Shown here: positions 38,304 through 47,047 of the stretch, piece by piece
Layout of the letters: each line of letters begins with the position of its first letter
How positions within the stretch are numbered: position 1 is the stretch's first letter
Assembly: GCA_021812985.1 (NCBI GenBank)
Contig: JAKAMG010000001.1
Location: forward strand, 62,001 to 126,000
Direction of reading: 5' to 3'
Length of the DNA: 64,000 bases
Source of the DNA: Bacteroidota bacterium
GTDB lineage: Bacteria > Bacteroidota > Ignavibacteria > Kryptoniales > JAKASW01
The notes under the pieces: model-generated
What the model saw: the letters and a program-made list of their open reading frames with translations, nothing else
Database searches by the model: none
Told to the model about the DNA's origin: nothing
Position numbers and translations under genes: made by a program

Positions 38304-40727
38304 ATGCGTTACGGCTACTTTGACGACAAGAACAGAGAATATGTAATAGAACGACCGGACGTTCCGGTTTCCTGGACCAATTATCTCGGAGTGAAGGACC
38401 TCTGCACGGTGATTTCGCACAATGCCGGCGGATATACGTTCTACAAATCGACAGAGCACCACAGGATAACAAGGTTCAGGCAAAACGGAGTGCCGCTTGA
38501 CAGGCCGGGTCACTACGTCTACATAAGGGACGACGAGACAGGCGAATTCTGGTCAGTCTCATGGCAGCCGGTCGGCAAGGAATTTAGTTCGGACTCTGCG
38601 TCCGACGGGAAGGCGAAATACGTTTGCCGCCACGGGCTCTCCTATTCAAGGTTCCAGTGCGATTACAACGGCATAGACGCCGAACAGAAGATGTTCATAC
38701 CCGTCGACGATGATGTCGAGCTTTGGGACGTGTCTATCAGGAACAAGAGTGGGAAGCCGAGGAAGCTCAGCGTTTTCTCCTATGTCGAGTTTTCGTTCCA
38801 CCACATAGAGATCGACAATCAGAACCTGCAAATGAGTCTCTATGCCAGCGGCACGAACTACAAAAAGGGCGTGATAGAATACGACTTCTTCTATGAACCT
38901 TGGACCTTTCACTTCTTCGCGTCCAGTTTCGAGCCGGACAGTTACGATTGCGTGAGAGACTCATTCATTGGCACTTACCGCACCGAGACGAATCCCGCGG
39001 CTGTGGAACGTGGAAGCTGTTCGAACAGCACGGAGCTTGGCGGGAACCACTGCGGAGCTCTTCACAAGAAGCTCACTCTAAAGCCTGGCGAGTCGACGCG
39101 GCTGATCTTTATGCTCGGAGTCGGAGGGCGGGATGATAAAGGGCTCGCAACCAAGAAGAAGTATTCAGACCTGAAGAACGTCGATTCTGCATTCGAAGGG
39201 ATAAGGAAATACTGGGACGAAAAAACCTCCGTCTTTCAGTGCAAGACCCCGAGCGATGGGATGAATACCATGGTGAACACCTGGACGCTGTACCAGGCTG
39301 AGACATGCGTCGTATGGTCCAGATTCGCGTCGTTTATCGAGGTCGGCGGCCGGGTGGGACTCGGTTATAGGGACACTTCACAGGACGTCATGGCTGTTCC
39401 GCACACCAATCCAGTCAAGGTGAAGGAGAGAATCAGAGAGATACTGCATGGTCAGGTGAGTAAAGGATATGGCCTCCATCTCTTCGATCCGGATGTGTTC
39501 AAGCCAAAGGAGGACAGGCTTCCTGGCGTGAAACTCCCGACGGTGGTTCCTACTCCCAGTCCAGAGTCCATTATCCACGGTATGGCCGACGTCTGCTCCG
39601 ACGACGCGCTATGGATTGTAGGTTCAGTATGTGAGTACGTCATGGAAACGGGAGACCTCGAGTTCTTTAAAGAGGAAGTGCCCTTTGCCGACAAGGGAAG
39701 CGCAACAGTCTATGAGCACCTGAAACGGGCGCTCGATTTCACCGCCGAGCAAACGGCAAGAAACGGCATATGTCTGGGGCTTAGGGCAGATTGGAACGAT
39801 TGTCTGAATCTCGGCGGAGGCCAGAGCGCCATGGTTTCTTTCATGCACTACTGGGCACTCCGCTATTTCATTGAAGCCGCAGAAATGCTCGGCTATGAGA
39901 ACGAGGTGCAGGATTATTCCAAATTGTCCGAAGCGGTCCGCGAGTCGGTCGAGCGGGAACTTTGGGACGGGGAATGGTACGCCCGTGGCGTCACGCGCGC
40001 CGGAATAAAGATAGGAGTCAAGGACAACGAGGAGGGTAAAATCTTTCTCGAGAGCAACAGCTGGGCCGGTATGTCCGGCGCGGCGGCACCTGAAAGGGCC
40101 AAGAGCGCAATGGATGCCGTCCATAAGTACTTGGCCTCTCCCTACGGCATTCATCTGAACTGGCCGAGCTATTCCGAACCCAATGACGATATCGGGTATG
40201 TCACTCGAGTGTACAAGGGAATAAAGGAGAATGGCTCGATTTTCAGTCACCCCAATCCCTGGGCGGTTATCGCGGAATGCAAGATAGGGAGGGGAAACAT
40301 GGCGATGAAGCTGTATGACGCCCTCCTTCCGTACAATCAGAACGATATCATCGAGGTCCGTCAGGCTGAACCGTATGTCTACTGCCAGTTCATCATGGGT
40401 AGAGATCATACGGCGTACGGCCGCGCACGCCATCCCTGGTTGACCGGGAGCGGCGGCTGGAATTATACCGCTGCCACCAAATATATACTTGGCATCCGCC
40501 CCGGTTATGAGGGACTCACAATCGATCCCGCTATACCTGCTGAGTGGAACGGCTTTGAGGTTGTCAGGAAGTGGAGGGGAGCGAGGTATAATATCAGGGT
40601 GAGCAATCCTGACCATGTCGAAAAGGGTGTCAAGTCGATTCTTCTCAACGGCAAACCAGTGAAGGGACCAGTCCCCGCTCAGCCTGCGGGTACAGAGAAT
40701 CAGGTCGAAGTTGTGATGGGGAAGTAG
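38304..40727 (+). CDS. chbP: GH94 N,N'-diacetylchitobiose phosphorylase
   Basis: 807 residues without a signal peptide, so cytosolic. It matches Vibrio chitobiose phosphorylase from memory along its whole length: YGYFDDKNREYVIERPDVPV, TVISHNAGGYTFYKS, FRQNGVPLDRPGHYVY, ETCVVWSRFASFIEVGGR, GLRADWNDCLNLGGG (general acid D499) and NHPWLTG-like HPWLTGSGGW. The enzyme splits (GlcNAc)2 with phosphate into GlcNAc-1-P and GlcNAc, saving ATP. It follows the AmpG-like importer and precedes the GH125 gene. In an N-glycan pathway the substrate would be the chitobiose core. Cellobiose phosphorylase is less likely. Confidence 0.92.
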   Translation: MRYGYFDDKNREYVIERPDVPVSWTNYLGVKDLCTVISHNAGGYTFYKSTEHHRITRFRQNGVPLDRPGHYVYIRDDETGEFWSVSWQPVGKEFSSDSASDGKAKYVCRHGLSYSRFQCDYNGIDAEQKMFIPVDDDVELWDVSIRNKSGKPRKLSVFSYVEFSFHHIEIDNQNLQMSLYASGTNYKKGVIEYDFFYEPWTFHFFASSFEPDSYDCVRDSFIGTYRTETNPAAVERGSCSNSTELGGNHCGALHKKLTLKPGESTRLIFMLGVGGRDDKGLATKKKYSDLKNVDSAFEGIRKYWDEKTSVFQCKTPSDGMNTMVNTWTLYQAETCVVWSRFASFIEVGGRVGLGYRDTSQDVMAVPHTNPVKVKERIREILHGQVSKGYGLHLFDPDVFKPKEDRLPGVKLPTVVPTPSPESIIHGMADVCSDDALWIVGSVCEYVMETGDLEFFKEEVPFADKGSATVYEHLKRALDFTAEQTARNGICLGLRADWNDCLNLGGGQSAMVSFMHYWALRYFIEAAEMLGYENEVQDYSKLSEAVRESVERELWDGEWYARGVTRAGIKIGVKDNEEGKIFLESNSWAGMSGAAAPERAKSAMDAVHKYLASPYGIHLNWPSYSEPNDDIGYVTRVYKGIKENGSIFSHPNPWAVIAECKIGRGNMAMKLYDALLPYNQNDIIEVRQAEPYVYCQFIMGRDHTAYGRARHPWLTGSGGWNYTAATKYILGIRPGYEGLTIDPAIPAEWNGFEVVRKWRGARYNIRVSNPDHVEKGVKSILLNGKPVKGPVPAQPAGTENQVEVVMGK

Positions 40728-40842
40728 GCGGTTCGGCTGCCGCAGTTTCGTTAGAAAAGCCAGACCGGCGAGCGGCACTGCGGCTATTCGATTCGTACTG
40801 CCGGCAAATCAATTCACCGAAGTAAAATATCCGGAAATTCGA

Positions 40843-42279
40843 ATGGCGACAAGAAGAGACTTCCTGAAGACGACAGGCCTTGCGGTTGCAGGCTATTCCA
40901 TTCTTAGCAACGGCGGGCTCAGCGCCGGAGTGCTCTCCGCTGCGGATGCCGGCTTCGCGAGTAAAAGACCTCCCGCTGCGAAGAGGAAATTCGTGAGCCA
41001 GGCTGTCGATGACGAAATCTCAACCGTTCAGGCTTCAATTGGAAACAGGGAGCTCGCCTGGATTTTCGGGAACTGCTATCCAAATACGCTCGATACGACC
41101 GTCCGCTTCGGGAAGATTGACGGAAGGCCTGATACCTTCGTCATCACAGGAGACATTGACGCGATGTGGCTGCGCGATTCAAGTGCGCAGGTGTGGCCCT
41201 ATCTTCCGCTCGTAAACAAGGACGACAAGCTCAAGGAGCTGATCGCCGGCGTCATAAACAGACAGGTGAAATGCATTCTCCTCGACCCGTACGCGAACGC
41301 GTTCAACTACGGACCTACTGGTAGCGAATGGGACAAGGACCTGACGGCAATGAAGCCGGGTCTTCACGAGAGGAAATGGGAGGTCGATTCCCTCTGTTAT
41401 CCGATAAGGCTCGCTCACGGCTATTGGAAAGAGACGGGGGATGTCTCCTGCTTTGACGATAAATGGCAGTCGGCGATGAAACTCGTCGTGAAGACCTTCA
41501 GGGAGCAGCAGCGAAAGGACGGGCCGGGCCCTTACAAGTTCCAGAGACTTACCGCCGTGCAGACAGATACAGTGCCTGGTGGTGGATACGGGAATCCCAT
41601 TAAGCCTGTCGGGCTGATAGTCTCCATCTTCCGCCCTTCCGATGACGCGACCATCTTCCCGTTCCTCATTCCTTCGAACCTGTTCGCGGTGACTGTCCTG
41701 AGGCAACTCTCCGACATGTTCAACGAGATCGTGCATGACAAAGAATTTGCGGGTGAATGCTCCTCCCTGGCCGATGAGGTGTACCAGGCGGTCCAGCGAT
41801 ACGCGATCTCCAGTCATCTTGATTACGGGAATATCTTCTCTTACGAAGTGGACGGATTCGGAGACAGGCTATTCATGGATGACGCGAACGCACCCAGCCT
41901 TCTTTCGCTTCCCTATCTCGGATGCGTTCCTGAAGATGACCAGGTTTACCAGGATACTCGGGCGTATCTCTTTAGCGGAAATGATCCATATTATTTCACC
42001 GGCAAGGCCGGCTCCGGTATAGGGAGTCCACATACCGGACCGGGTAAAATCTGGCCGATAGGAATAATCATGCGCGCGCTTACGAGCCGGGATGACACCG
42101 AGATATCCACTTGCCTTTCCACTCTGGTCAAGGCAAGCGCTGGTACGGGCTTTATGCATGAGTCCTTCGACAAGGACAATCCAAAGAAGTTCACGAGGAG
42201 CTGGTTTGCCTGGGCCAACACACTCTTCGGAGAACTCATAATAAAGCTCCACAAGGAAAGGCCTTACCTCCTCTCCTGA
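40843..42279 (+). CDS. Tat-exported GH125 exo-alpha-1,6-mannosidase
   Basis: 478 residues with a twin-arginine signal (ATRRDFLKTTGLAVAGYSIL), so it is exported folded. The GH125 core has TGDIDAMWLRDSSAQVWPYL, NYGPTGSEWDKDLTAMKPGL, WEVDSLCYPIRLAHGYWKET and FTRSWFAWANTLFGELI. GH125 enzymes are inverting exo-alpha-1,6-mannosidases that remove the 1,6-arm mannose of N-glycans. With GH38 and GH92 it makes three alpha-mannosidase families in one locus. The ribosome site is weak (GGAA about 6 bases upstream). Confidence 0.93.
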   Translation: MATRRDFLKTTGLAVAGYSILSNGGLSAGVLSAADAGFASKRPPAAKRKFVSQAVDDEISTVQASIGNRELAWIFGNCYPNTLDTTVRFGKIDGRPDTFVITGDIDAMWLRDSSAQVWPYLPLVNKDDKLKELIAGVINRQVKCILLDPYANAFNYGPTGSEWDKDLTAMKPGLHERKWEVDSLCYPIRLAHGYWKETGDVSCFDDKWQSAMKLVVKTFREQQRKDGPGPYKFQRLTAVQTDTVPGGGYGNPIKPVGLIVSIFRPSDDATIFPFLIPSNLFAVTVLRQLSDMFNEIVHDKEFAGECSSLADEVYQAVQRYAISSHLDYGNIFSYEVDGFGDRLFMDDANAPSLLSLPYLGCVPEDDQVYQDTRAYLFSGNDPYYFTGKAGSGIGSPHTGPGKIWPIGIIMRALTSRDDTEISTCLSTLVKASAGTGFMHESFDKDNPKKFTRSWFAWANTLFGELIIKLHKERPYLLS

Positions 42280-42508
42280 CGCTGACAATCGGGTCGGGCA
42301 GAGTCTTTCCTGTCAGCTCCATCGGCGCTCTTCCTGAACCGGCAGAGACGCTCACCTCATGCAACGGTTCTCTCCGGGTACAAAATTAACTTCGTTGTCG
42401 GGTCGCACGGCGAATCTTTCCATCCGGCTGGTTGAAATAGCAGGGATTTCAGCAGAAGCACTTAACTGCAATGATATAGAGTTAAGTGAAATTCTATCTG
42501 GAATCAGC

Positions 42509-42712
42509 ATGAAAGAAAATGACAAGTTCGGGCTCTGTCCTTCCTGTGGGTACTTTGAAGAGCTCGATCCGGGTTCGACGTACTGCCGTCGATGCGGAAG
42601 AAGATATCTGGAGCAGTGCCCGGAGTGCCATGAACCAATCTATTATCCAACAGCCAGGTTTTGTCCGGGTTGCGGTCATGAATACAGAGCGACGGGGCAT
42701 GAGTGGACATGA
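42509..42712 (+). CDS. Small double zinc-ribbon protein
   Basis: 67 residues with four CxxC pairs (CPSC, CRRC, CPEC, CPGC), enough to bind two zinc ions in the double zinc-ribbon manner. Little else is present, so function cannot be told; such proteins often mediate protein contacts. The frame extends upstream to 42359, but that part looks non-coding and the ATG at 42509 fits the domain. The Shine-Dalgarno is weak, and the start is therefore uncertain. Confidence 0.65.
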   Translation: MKENDKFGLCPSCGYFEELDPGSTYCRRCGRRYLEQCPECHEPIYYPTARFCPGCGHEYRATGHEWT

Positions 42713-43014
42713 CTTAGACCCAATGTGTGCCGGAACTCGGCGAATGCATGGTAAGCGCTCCGGGAAAGAATAAATCCCCGGAATTCCTCCTCGCCGTTCG
42801 TCCGAGCAGACGCACCCGCTTTGTACTCGAACGTGCTTCGTTTGAGTTTGTCCCATCCCTTTGTCTCCCCCAAGCGCAACACGCCTTTAGGCCGGCCCCT
42901 TGAGCATTTTCTGCCGATGTCAAAACTTCAATTGGAGTTTTTTTGTTACATTAGTAGAGTTCACATCACAGAGGCTTGAGAAAGCCCCCACGAAATCATG
43001 AAGGAGCGTGTTAA
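42713..43014. other. Intergenic region before rpiB
   Basis: 302 bases. A small stem, TCCGGG/CCCGGA around 42759-42783, and a T7 run near 42941-42947 are the only structure seen. Overlapping open frames run through on the minus strand, but none has a ribosome site and none resembles a known protein. Origin unclear; a dispersed repeat is possible. Confidence 0.3.
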
Positions 43015-43473
43015 ATGCGGATCGGGATAGCCTGTGACCACGGCGGATTCGGACTTAAAAGGGAATTGACGGAGCGCCTGAGGAGTCTGAACCATCAGGT
43101 GGTGGACTTTGGCGCGACGAAGCTTGACAACGATGATGACTATCCCGACTACGTCGTACCACTTGGCAAAGCGATTGCGGCCGGTGAGGTAGATAGGGGC
43201 ATTGCGGTCTGCGGGAGCGGAGTCGGCGCGTCGGTGGTGGTGAATAAAGTCAAGGGGGTGCGAGGGGCGCTGATCCATGACACGTTTTCCGCCCACCAGG
43301 GAGTTGAAGACGATGACATCAACGTGATTTGCCTCGGAGGGAGAGTGATAGGGGGCGAACTCGCCTGGGAGATCGTTAAGGTGTTTCTGAACGCGTCATT
43401 TTCCGGAGCTGAGAGACATCGGCGCCGGCTGGCGAAGGTAGCATTGTTAGATGACAAGGGGAAGGACAAATGA
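43015..43473 (+). CDS. rpiB: Ribose-5-phosphate isomerase B
   Basis: A 152-residue RpiB/LacAB-family enzyme interconverting ribose-5-P and ribulose-5-P. The signatures IACDHGGFGLK, YPDYVVPLGKAI, AVCGSGVGASVVVNKVKGVR and NVICLGGRVIG are complete; the Cys in AVCGSG is the catalytic base. The second half is slightly longer than usual. AAGGAG precedes the ATG. The end overlaps the next gene by four bases (ATGA), linking it to transaldolase-phosphoglucose isomerase in a pentose-phosphate unit. Confidence 0.95.
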   Translation: MRIGIACDHGGFGLKRELTERLRSLNHQVVDFGATKLDNDDDYPDYVVPLGKAIAAGEVDRGIAVCGSGVGASVVVNKVKGVRGALIHDTFSAHQGVEDDDINVICLGGRVIGGELAWEIVKVFLNASFSGAERHRRRLAKVALLDDKGKDK

Positions 43474-46301
43474 AAACAAATCAGCTCATAAATCTTGAAA
43501 AACTCGGTCAAAGCGTCTGGATGGATTTCATCCGACGGGGAATGTTGGCATCCGGTGAGCTCTCACAGCGAATTAGTGACGATGGAATAACCGGAGTCAC
43601 ATCTAATCCCTCAATCTTCGAAAAGGCAATATCCGGAAGTCATGACTATGACGATTCTGTCCGTGCCATGGCGCTGGAGGGGAAGAGCGTCGAAGGGATT
43701 TACAGGGAATTGGTCATTGAAGATATCCGCAGGGCCGCGGACTCTTTTCTCCCAATCTACGAGCGCACAAAAGGGGGGGACGGATATGTCAGCCTGGAAG
43801 TTTCTCCCAAACTGGCACGCGATTCGGAGAGGACGGTTCGGGAGGCGCGTGAGCTCTGGCAGGCCGTAAATCGCCCTAATGTTTATATAAAGGTCCCCGG
43901 GACAACTGAAGGGGTGAACGCGGTGCGCGACCTGATTTCTGAAGGCATCAACGTTAACGTTACGCTTCTCTTCAGCGTCAGGCGCTACACAGAAGTTGCC
44001 GAGGCGTACCTCGCGGGACTCGAGTCAAGGCTTGAGAAAGGGCTCGGCATTGGAAGCGTCTCCTCCGTCGCGAGTTTCTTTCTAAGCAGGATAGACAGCG
44101 CGGTGGACAAATTACTGGAAGAGAAAGAAGCTATGGGTGAGACCGACGCGGCCAGGGCCGCTTCCGCACGCGGTCAGGTCGCAATCGCGAGCGCAAAACT
44201 CGCGTACGAGGCGTTTAGCGCTCTTCTGGCGAGCGACAGGTTCAGGAAGCTGGCTTCGAAAGGGGCCAGGCCTCAGAGGCTTCTCTGGGCCAGCACAAGC
44301 ACCAAGAATCCTGCTTACAGTGACGTGAAGTATGTGGAGGCTTTGATCGGGACCGATACGATAAACACCCTCCCGCTCGAGACGATGAACGCTTATAGAG
44401 ACCATGGCAACCCAGCCGCGAGACTCGGCGTAGACATGAGCGCCGCGAAGAATGTGATGGAGCACCTCCCCAAGCTGGGCGTGGATATAGAAAGTATCGC
44501 CAGGGGTCTCGAAGAGGAAGGAATACGGAAATTCGAATCCGATTTTGATTCGCTCATGAAGGCCCTTGCGGCGAAACGCGGTGCGGCCCTGAAGGAGCCG
44601 GTTGATTCGCAGAGGTTTTCACTCGGCTCGTTCGAAAAGGATGTCAGAGATCGCGTGGCTCTCCTGAAAAAGGAGAACTTCATTCCTCGTTTGTGGATGA
44701 AAGATGCCTCGCTCTGGAAGGACGACGATCCGAATGTAAGGATAATCAAAAACTCGCTCGGCTGGCTCCACGTGGCAGATAAGATAGAAGAGGTCATGGA
44801 GGATCTTAACGGCTTTGCTGCGGAAGTGAAGAAGGCAGGATTCAAGCACGCTGTTCACATGGGAATGGGCGGGAGCAGCCTGGCGCCTCTCGTCCTGCAG
44901 GAATCCTTCAAACAGACTGAAGGAGGAATACCGCTCACCGTGCTGGATACTACAGATCCCGCGACGATTCTGAAGATAGAGAGGGAGGTCCCGCTTGCAG
45001 AAACGCTTTTCATCGTAGCGAGCAAATCAGGGACGACGGCGGAGCCTAATGCCTTTGGAGACTATTTCTACGACAGGGTCAAGTCGATCAGGGGGGCGAA
45101 AGCTGGGGATAATTTCGTTGCCATCACGGATCCCGGCTCAAAGCTCATCGACATCGGGAAAGAGAGACACTTCAGGAGAATATTCCTGAACTTTTCTGAC
45201 ATAGGAGGGCGCTATTCCGCGCTGTCATACTTCGGGCTTGTCCCGGCCGTCCTTTACGGCATCGACGTCAGGGAGTTCCTCGCGCGGGCGCTCCGGATGT
45301 CCCATGCGTGCGATTCCTGTGTCCCGGCCGAACTGAATCCCGGCCTCGCCCTTGGCGCGGCGATGGGGGAGCTCGCTCTGAAGGGAAGAGACAAGGTGAC
45401 GTTTGTCGTTTCGAAGAAGATAGCCACTCTCGGACTGTGGCTCGAACAGCTGATTGCAGAGAGCACCGGCAAAGAGGGGAAAGGGATACTCCCTGTCAGC
45501 GATGAGCCTCTTCTCGAATCAGCTGCCTATGGAAAGGATAGACTTTTCGTTCGAATGAAGTTCAGATCTGAGGCGGACGCCGATGTTGACGGCCGTCTGA
45601 TGAAACTGCACGATGCAGGGCACCCAACGGTCACCGTCGAGCTTGAAGACGAATTCGATCTTGCCCAGGAGTTTTTCAGGTGGGAAATCGCTACCGCGGT
45701 CGCCGGCGCGGTAATTGGAATAAATCCGTTCGACCAGCCGAATGTCCAGGAGAGCAAAGACAACACTAACCGGCTCCTTGCCGAGGTGCGTTCAACAGGC
45801 AAGCTTCCTGAAGAATCTCCGGCTGTGACGGACGATGGGGTAAGAGTCTTCGGAGAGGTCAGGGGAAGTACGCTCGCCGAAGCTATGAGATCATTCCTGA
45901 ACCTTGCAGGCGAGGGTGACTATGTCGCTTTCCTTGGGTATCTCCCATTGAGCGGAAGAACAGACGAACAGATGGAAACCGTCCGCGCCCTGGTCCAGCA
46001 GCGCCTACGCGTCACCACGACTTTCGGCTACGGACCAAGGTTCCTGCACTCAACGGGGCAGTATCACAAGGGAGGACCCAACACCGGGCTGTTCATTCAG
46101 CTTACGGCTGGTGACCTCGCCGATGCCCAGCTTCCGGGACAGCCTTACAGCTTCTCAGTCTTTAAGAGGGCCCAGGCATTTGGTGATCTTGAGGCCTTAA
46201 AGAAACACCAAAGGCGCGCCATACGAATAGATCTCGGCAAAGACGTTGCCGCAGGTCTCTCACGGCTTCAAAAAGCGATCTCTGACTTGCCGAAGAAGTG
46301 A
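43470..46301 (+). CDS. Bifunctional transaldolase / glucose-6-phosphate isomerase
   Basis: A 943-residue fusion. Transaldolase occupies about 1-375: DGITGVTSNPSIFEKAI, the Schiff-base lysine K141 in NVYIKVPGTTEGVNAV, and LLWASTSTKNPAYSDVKYVE. The glucose-6-phosphate isomerase part covers about 395-935: HMGMGGSSLAPLVLQESF, VASKSGTTAEPNAF, GGRYSALSYFGLVP and the C-terminal HSTGQYHKGGPNTGLF. It joins the pentose-phosphate pathway with glycolysis at fructose-6-P, which is also the product of the NagB domain at 10838. Such Tal-Pgi fusions are known in other bacteria. Confidence 0.95.
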   Translation: MKTNQLINLEKLGQSVWMDFIRRGMLASGELSQRISDDGITGVTSNPSIFEKAISGSHDYDDSVRAMALEGKSVEGIYRELVIEDIRRAADSFLPIYERTKGGDGYVSLEVSPKLARDSERTVREARELWQAVNRPNVYIKVPGTTEGVNAVRDLISEGINVNVTLLFSVRRYTEVAEAYLAGLESRLEKGLGIGSVSSVASFFLSRIDSAVDKLLEEKEAMGETDAARAASARGQVAIASAKLAYEAFSALLASDRFRKLASKGARPQRLLWASTSTKNPAYSDVKYVEALIGTDTINTLPLETMNAYRDHGNPAARLGVDMSAAKNVMEHLPKLGVDIESIARGLEEEGIRKFESDFDSLMKALAAKRGAALKEPVDSQRFSLGSFEKDVRDRVALLKKENFIPRLWMKDASLWKDDDPNVRIIKNSLGWLHVADKIEEVMEDLNGFAAEVKKAGFKHAVHMGMGGSSLAPLVLQESFKQTEGGIPLTVLDTTDPATILKIEREVPLAETLFIVASKSGTTAEPNAFGDYFYDRVKSIRGAKAGDNFVAITDPGSKLIDIGKERHFRRIFLNFSDIGGRYSALSYFGLVPAVLYGIDVREFLARALRMSHACDSCVPAELNPGLALGAAMGELALKGRDKVTFVVSKKIATLGLWLEQLIAESTGKEGKGILPVSDEPLLESAAYGKDRLFVRMKFRSEADADVDGRLMKLHDAGHPTVTVELEDEFDLAQEFFRWEIATAVAGAVIGINPFDQPNVQESKDNTNRLLAEVRSTGKLPEESPAVTDDGVRVFGEVRGSTLAEAMRSFLNLAGEGDYVAFLGYLPLSGRTDEQMETVRALVQQRLRVTTTFGYGPRFLHSTGQYHKGGPNTGLFIQLTAGDLADAQLPGQPYSFSVFKRAQAFGDLEALKKHQRRAIRIDLGKDVAAGLSRLQKAISDLPKK

Positions 46302-46347
46302 CATGTAAGAGAGGTGCTCATCGTCGGAACTGAAATTGAGGAGAACC

Positions 46348-46968
46348 ATGCAGGAGACTAAGAGACCATCGACGCTCTTCCTCGATATAGGAGGGGTACT
46401 CCTTACCAATGGGTGGGATCATAACTCGCGCAAAGCGGCGGCGGAGAGTTTCGGACTCGACTTCGAAGAGCTAAACGAACGCCATCACTTGACGTATGAC
46501 ACGTACGAGTCCGGAAAGCTGAGCCTCAATGAGTATCTCGACAGGATTGTGTTCTATGAAAAGAGGGAATTCTCCCACGATGATTTCAGGGAGTTCATAT
46601 TCGCGCAGTCCAAACCGTTCCCTGACATGATAGACATGGTAAGAGAGCTAAAGCAAAAATATGATCTCAAGATCGGCGTGATCAGCAACGAGGGGCGCGA
46701 GGTAAACGAATACAGGATCAGGACCTTCCGACTCGCCGAGTTCATCGACTTCTTTGTCTCGTCTTGTTTCGTGCACTTCAGAAAACCTGACAGGGATATC
46801 TACAGGATAGCTCTGGATGTCGCGCAGGTATTGCCGGGCGACTCAGTGTACGTGGACGATCGCGCAATGTTCGCCCGCGTGGCGGCGGGGCTTGGCCTCA
46901 GATCAATTAACCACAGAAGCTACAATGAGACGAGAGCCGCGCTCGCCATGATGGGACTGGAACTTTAA
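46348..46968 (+). CDS. HAD-superfamily hydrolase
   Basis: 206 residues. Motif I is FLDIGGVLL, with the second Asp of the DxD pair replaced by Gly, as in many haloacid-dehalogenase or epoxide-hydrolase-type members. Motif II is GVISNEG and the late acidic motif is SVYVDDRAMF. The substrate cannot be told from sequence. GAGGAG lies 4 bases before the ATG at 46348, preferred over an in-frame TTG at 46336. It follows tal-pgi after 46 bases and may share its transcript. Confidence 0.85.
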   Translation: MQETKRPSTLFLDIGGVLLTNGWDHNSRKAAAESFGLDFEELNERHHLTYDTYESGKLSLNEYLDRIVFYEKREFSHDDFREFIFAQSKPFPDMIDMVRELKQKYDLKIGVISNEGREVNEYRIRTFRLAEFIDFFVSSCFVHFRKPDRDIYRIALDVAQVLPGDSVYVDDRAMFARVAAGLGLRSINHRSYNETRAALAMMGLEL

Positions 46969-47029
46969 AGATGGGCCTTCTCCGGATGCCTCGCGATCCT
47001 GGGTCTAGAGGCGTGAAATACACAGCGCG

Positions 47030-47047
47030 TAGCCTCGGCGAGGGCTA
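47030..47047. terminator. Small hairpin between convergent genes
   Basis: TAGCCT (47030-47035) pairs with GGGCTA (47042-47047), six pairs with one G-U, loop CGGCGA. It overlaps the stop of the methyltransferase gene, between two convergent genes, and is followed by TTTCCCC on the plus strand. Possible bidirectional terminator; weak. Confidence 0.3.

Noticed and set aside
39624-40778. 384-codon minus-strand frame opposite the GH94 gene
   Set aside because: It is fully antisense to a gene with strong family similarity and its product shows no known motif. The same holds for long antisense frames at 23425-24435, 17766-18662, 4650-5546 and 32498-33298.
40739-40784. GCCGCAG/CTGCGGC inverted repeat between GH94 and GH125
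   Set aside because: Only seven pairs with a 32-base loop and no U-run, too weak to call a terminator.
42359-42508. Upstream part of the zinc-ribbon frame
   Set aside because: It shows no domain character and no ribosome site. The compact zinc-ribbon domain starts at the internal ATG.
42676-42923. Overlapping minus-strand frames before rpiB
   Set aside because: They have no ribosome site and no similarity I recognise. A dispersed repeat is possible but cannot be shown from one copy.
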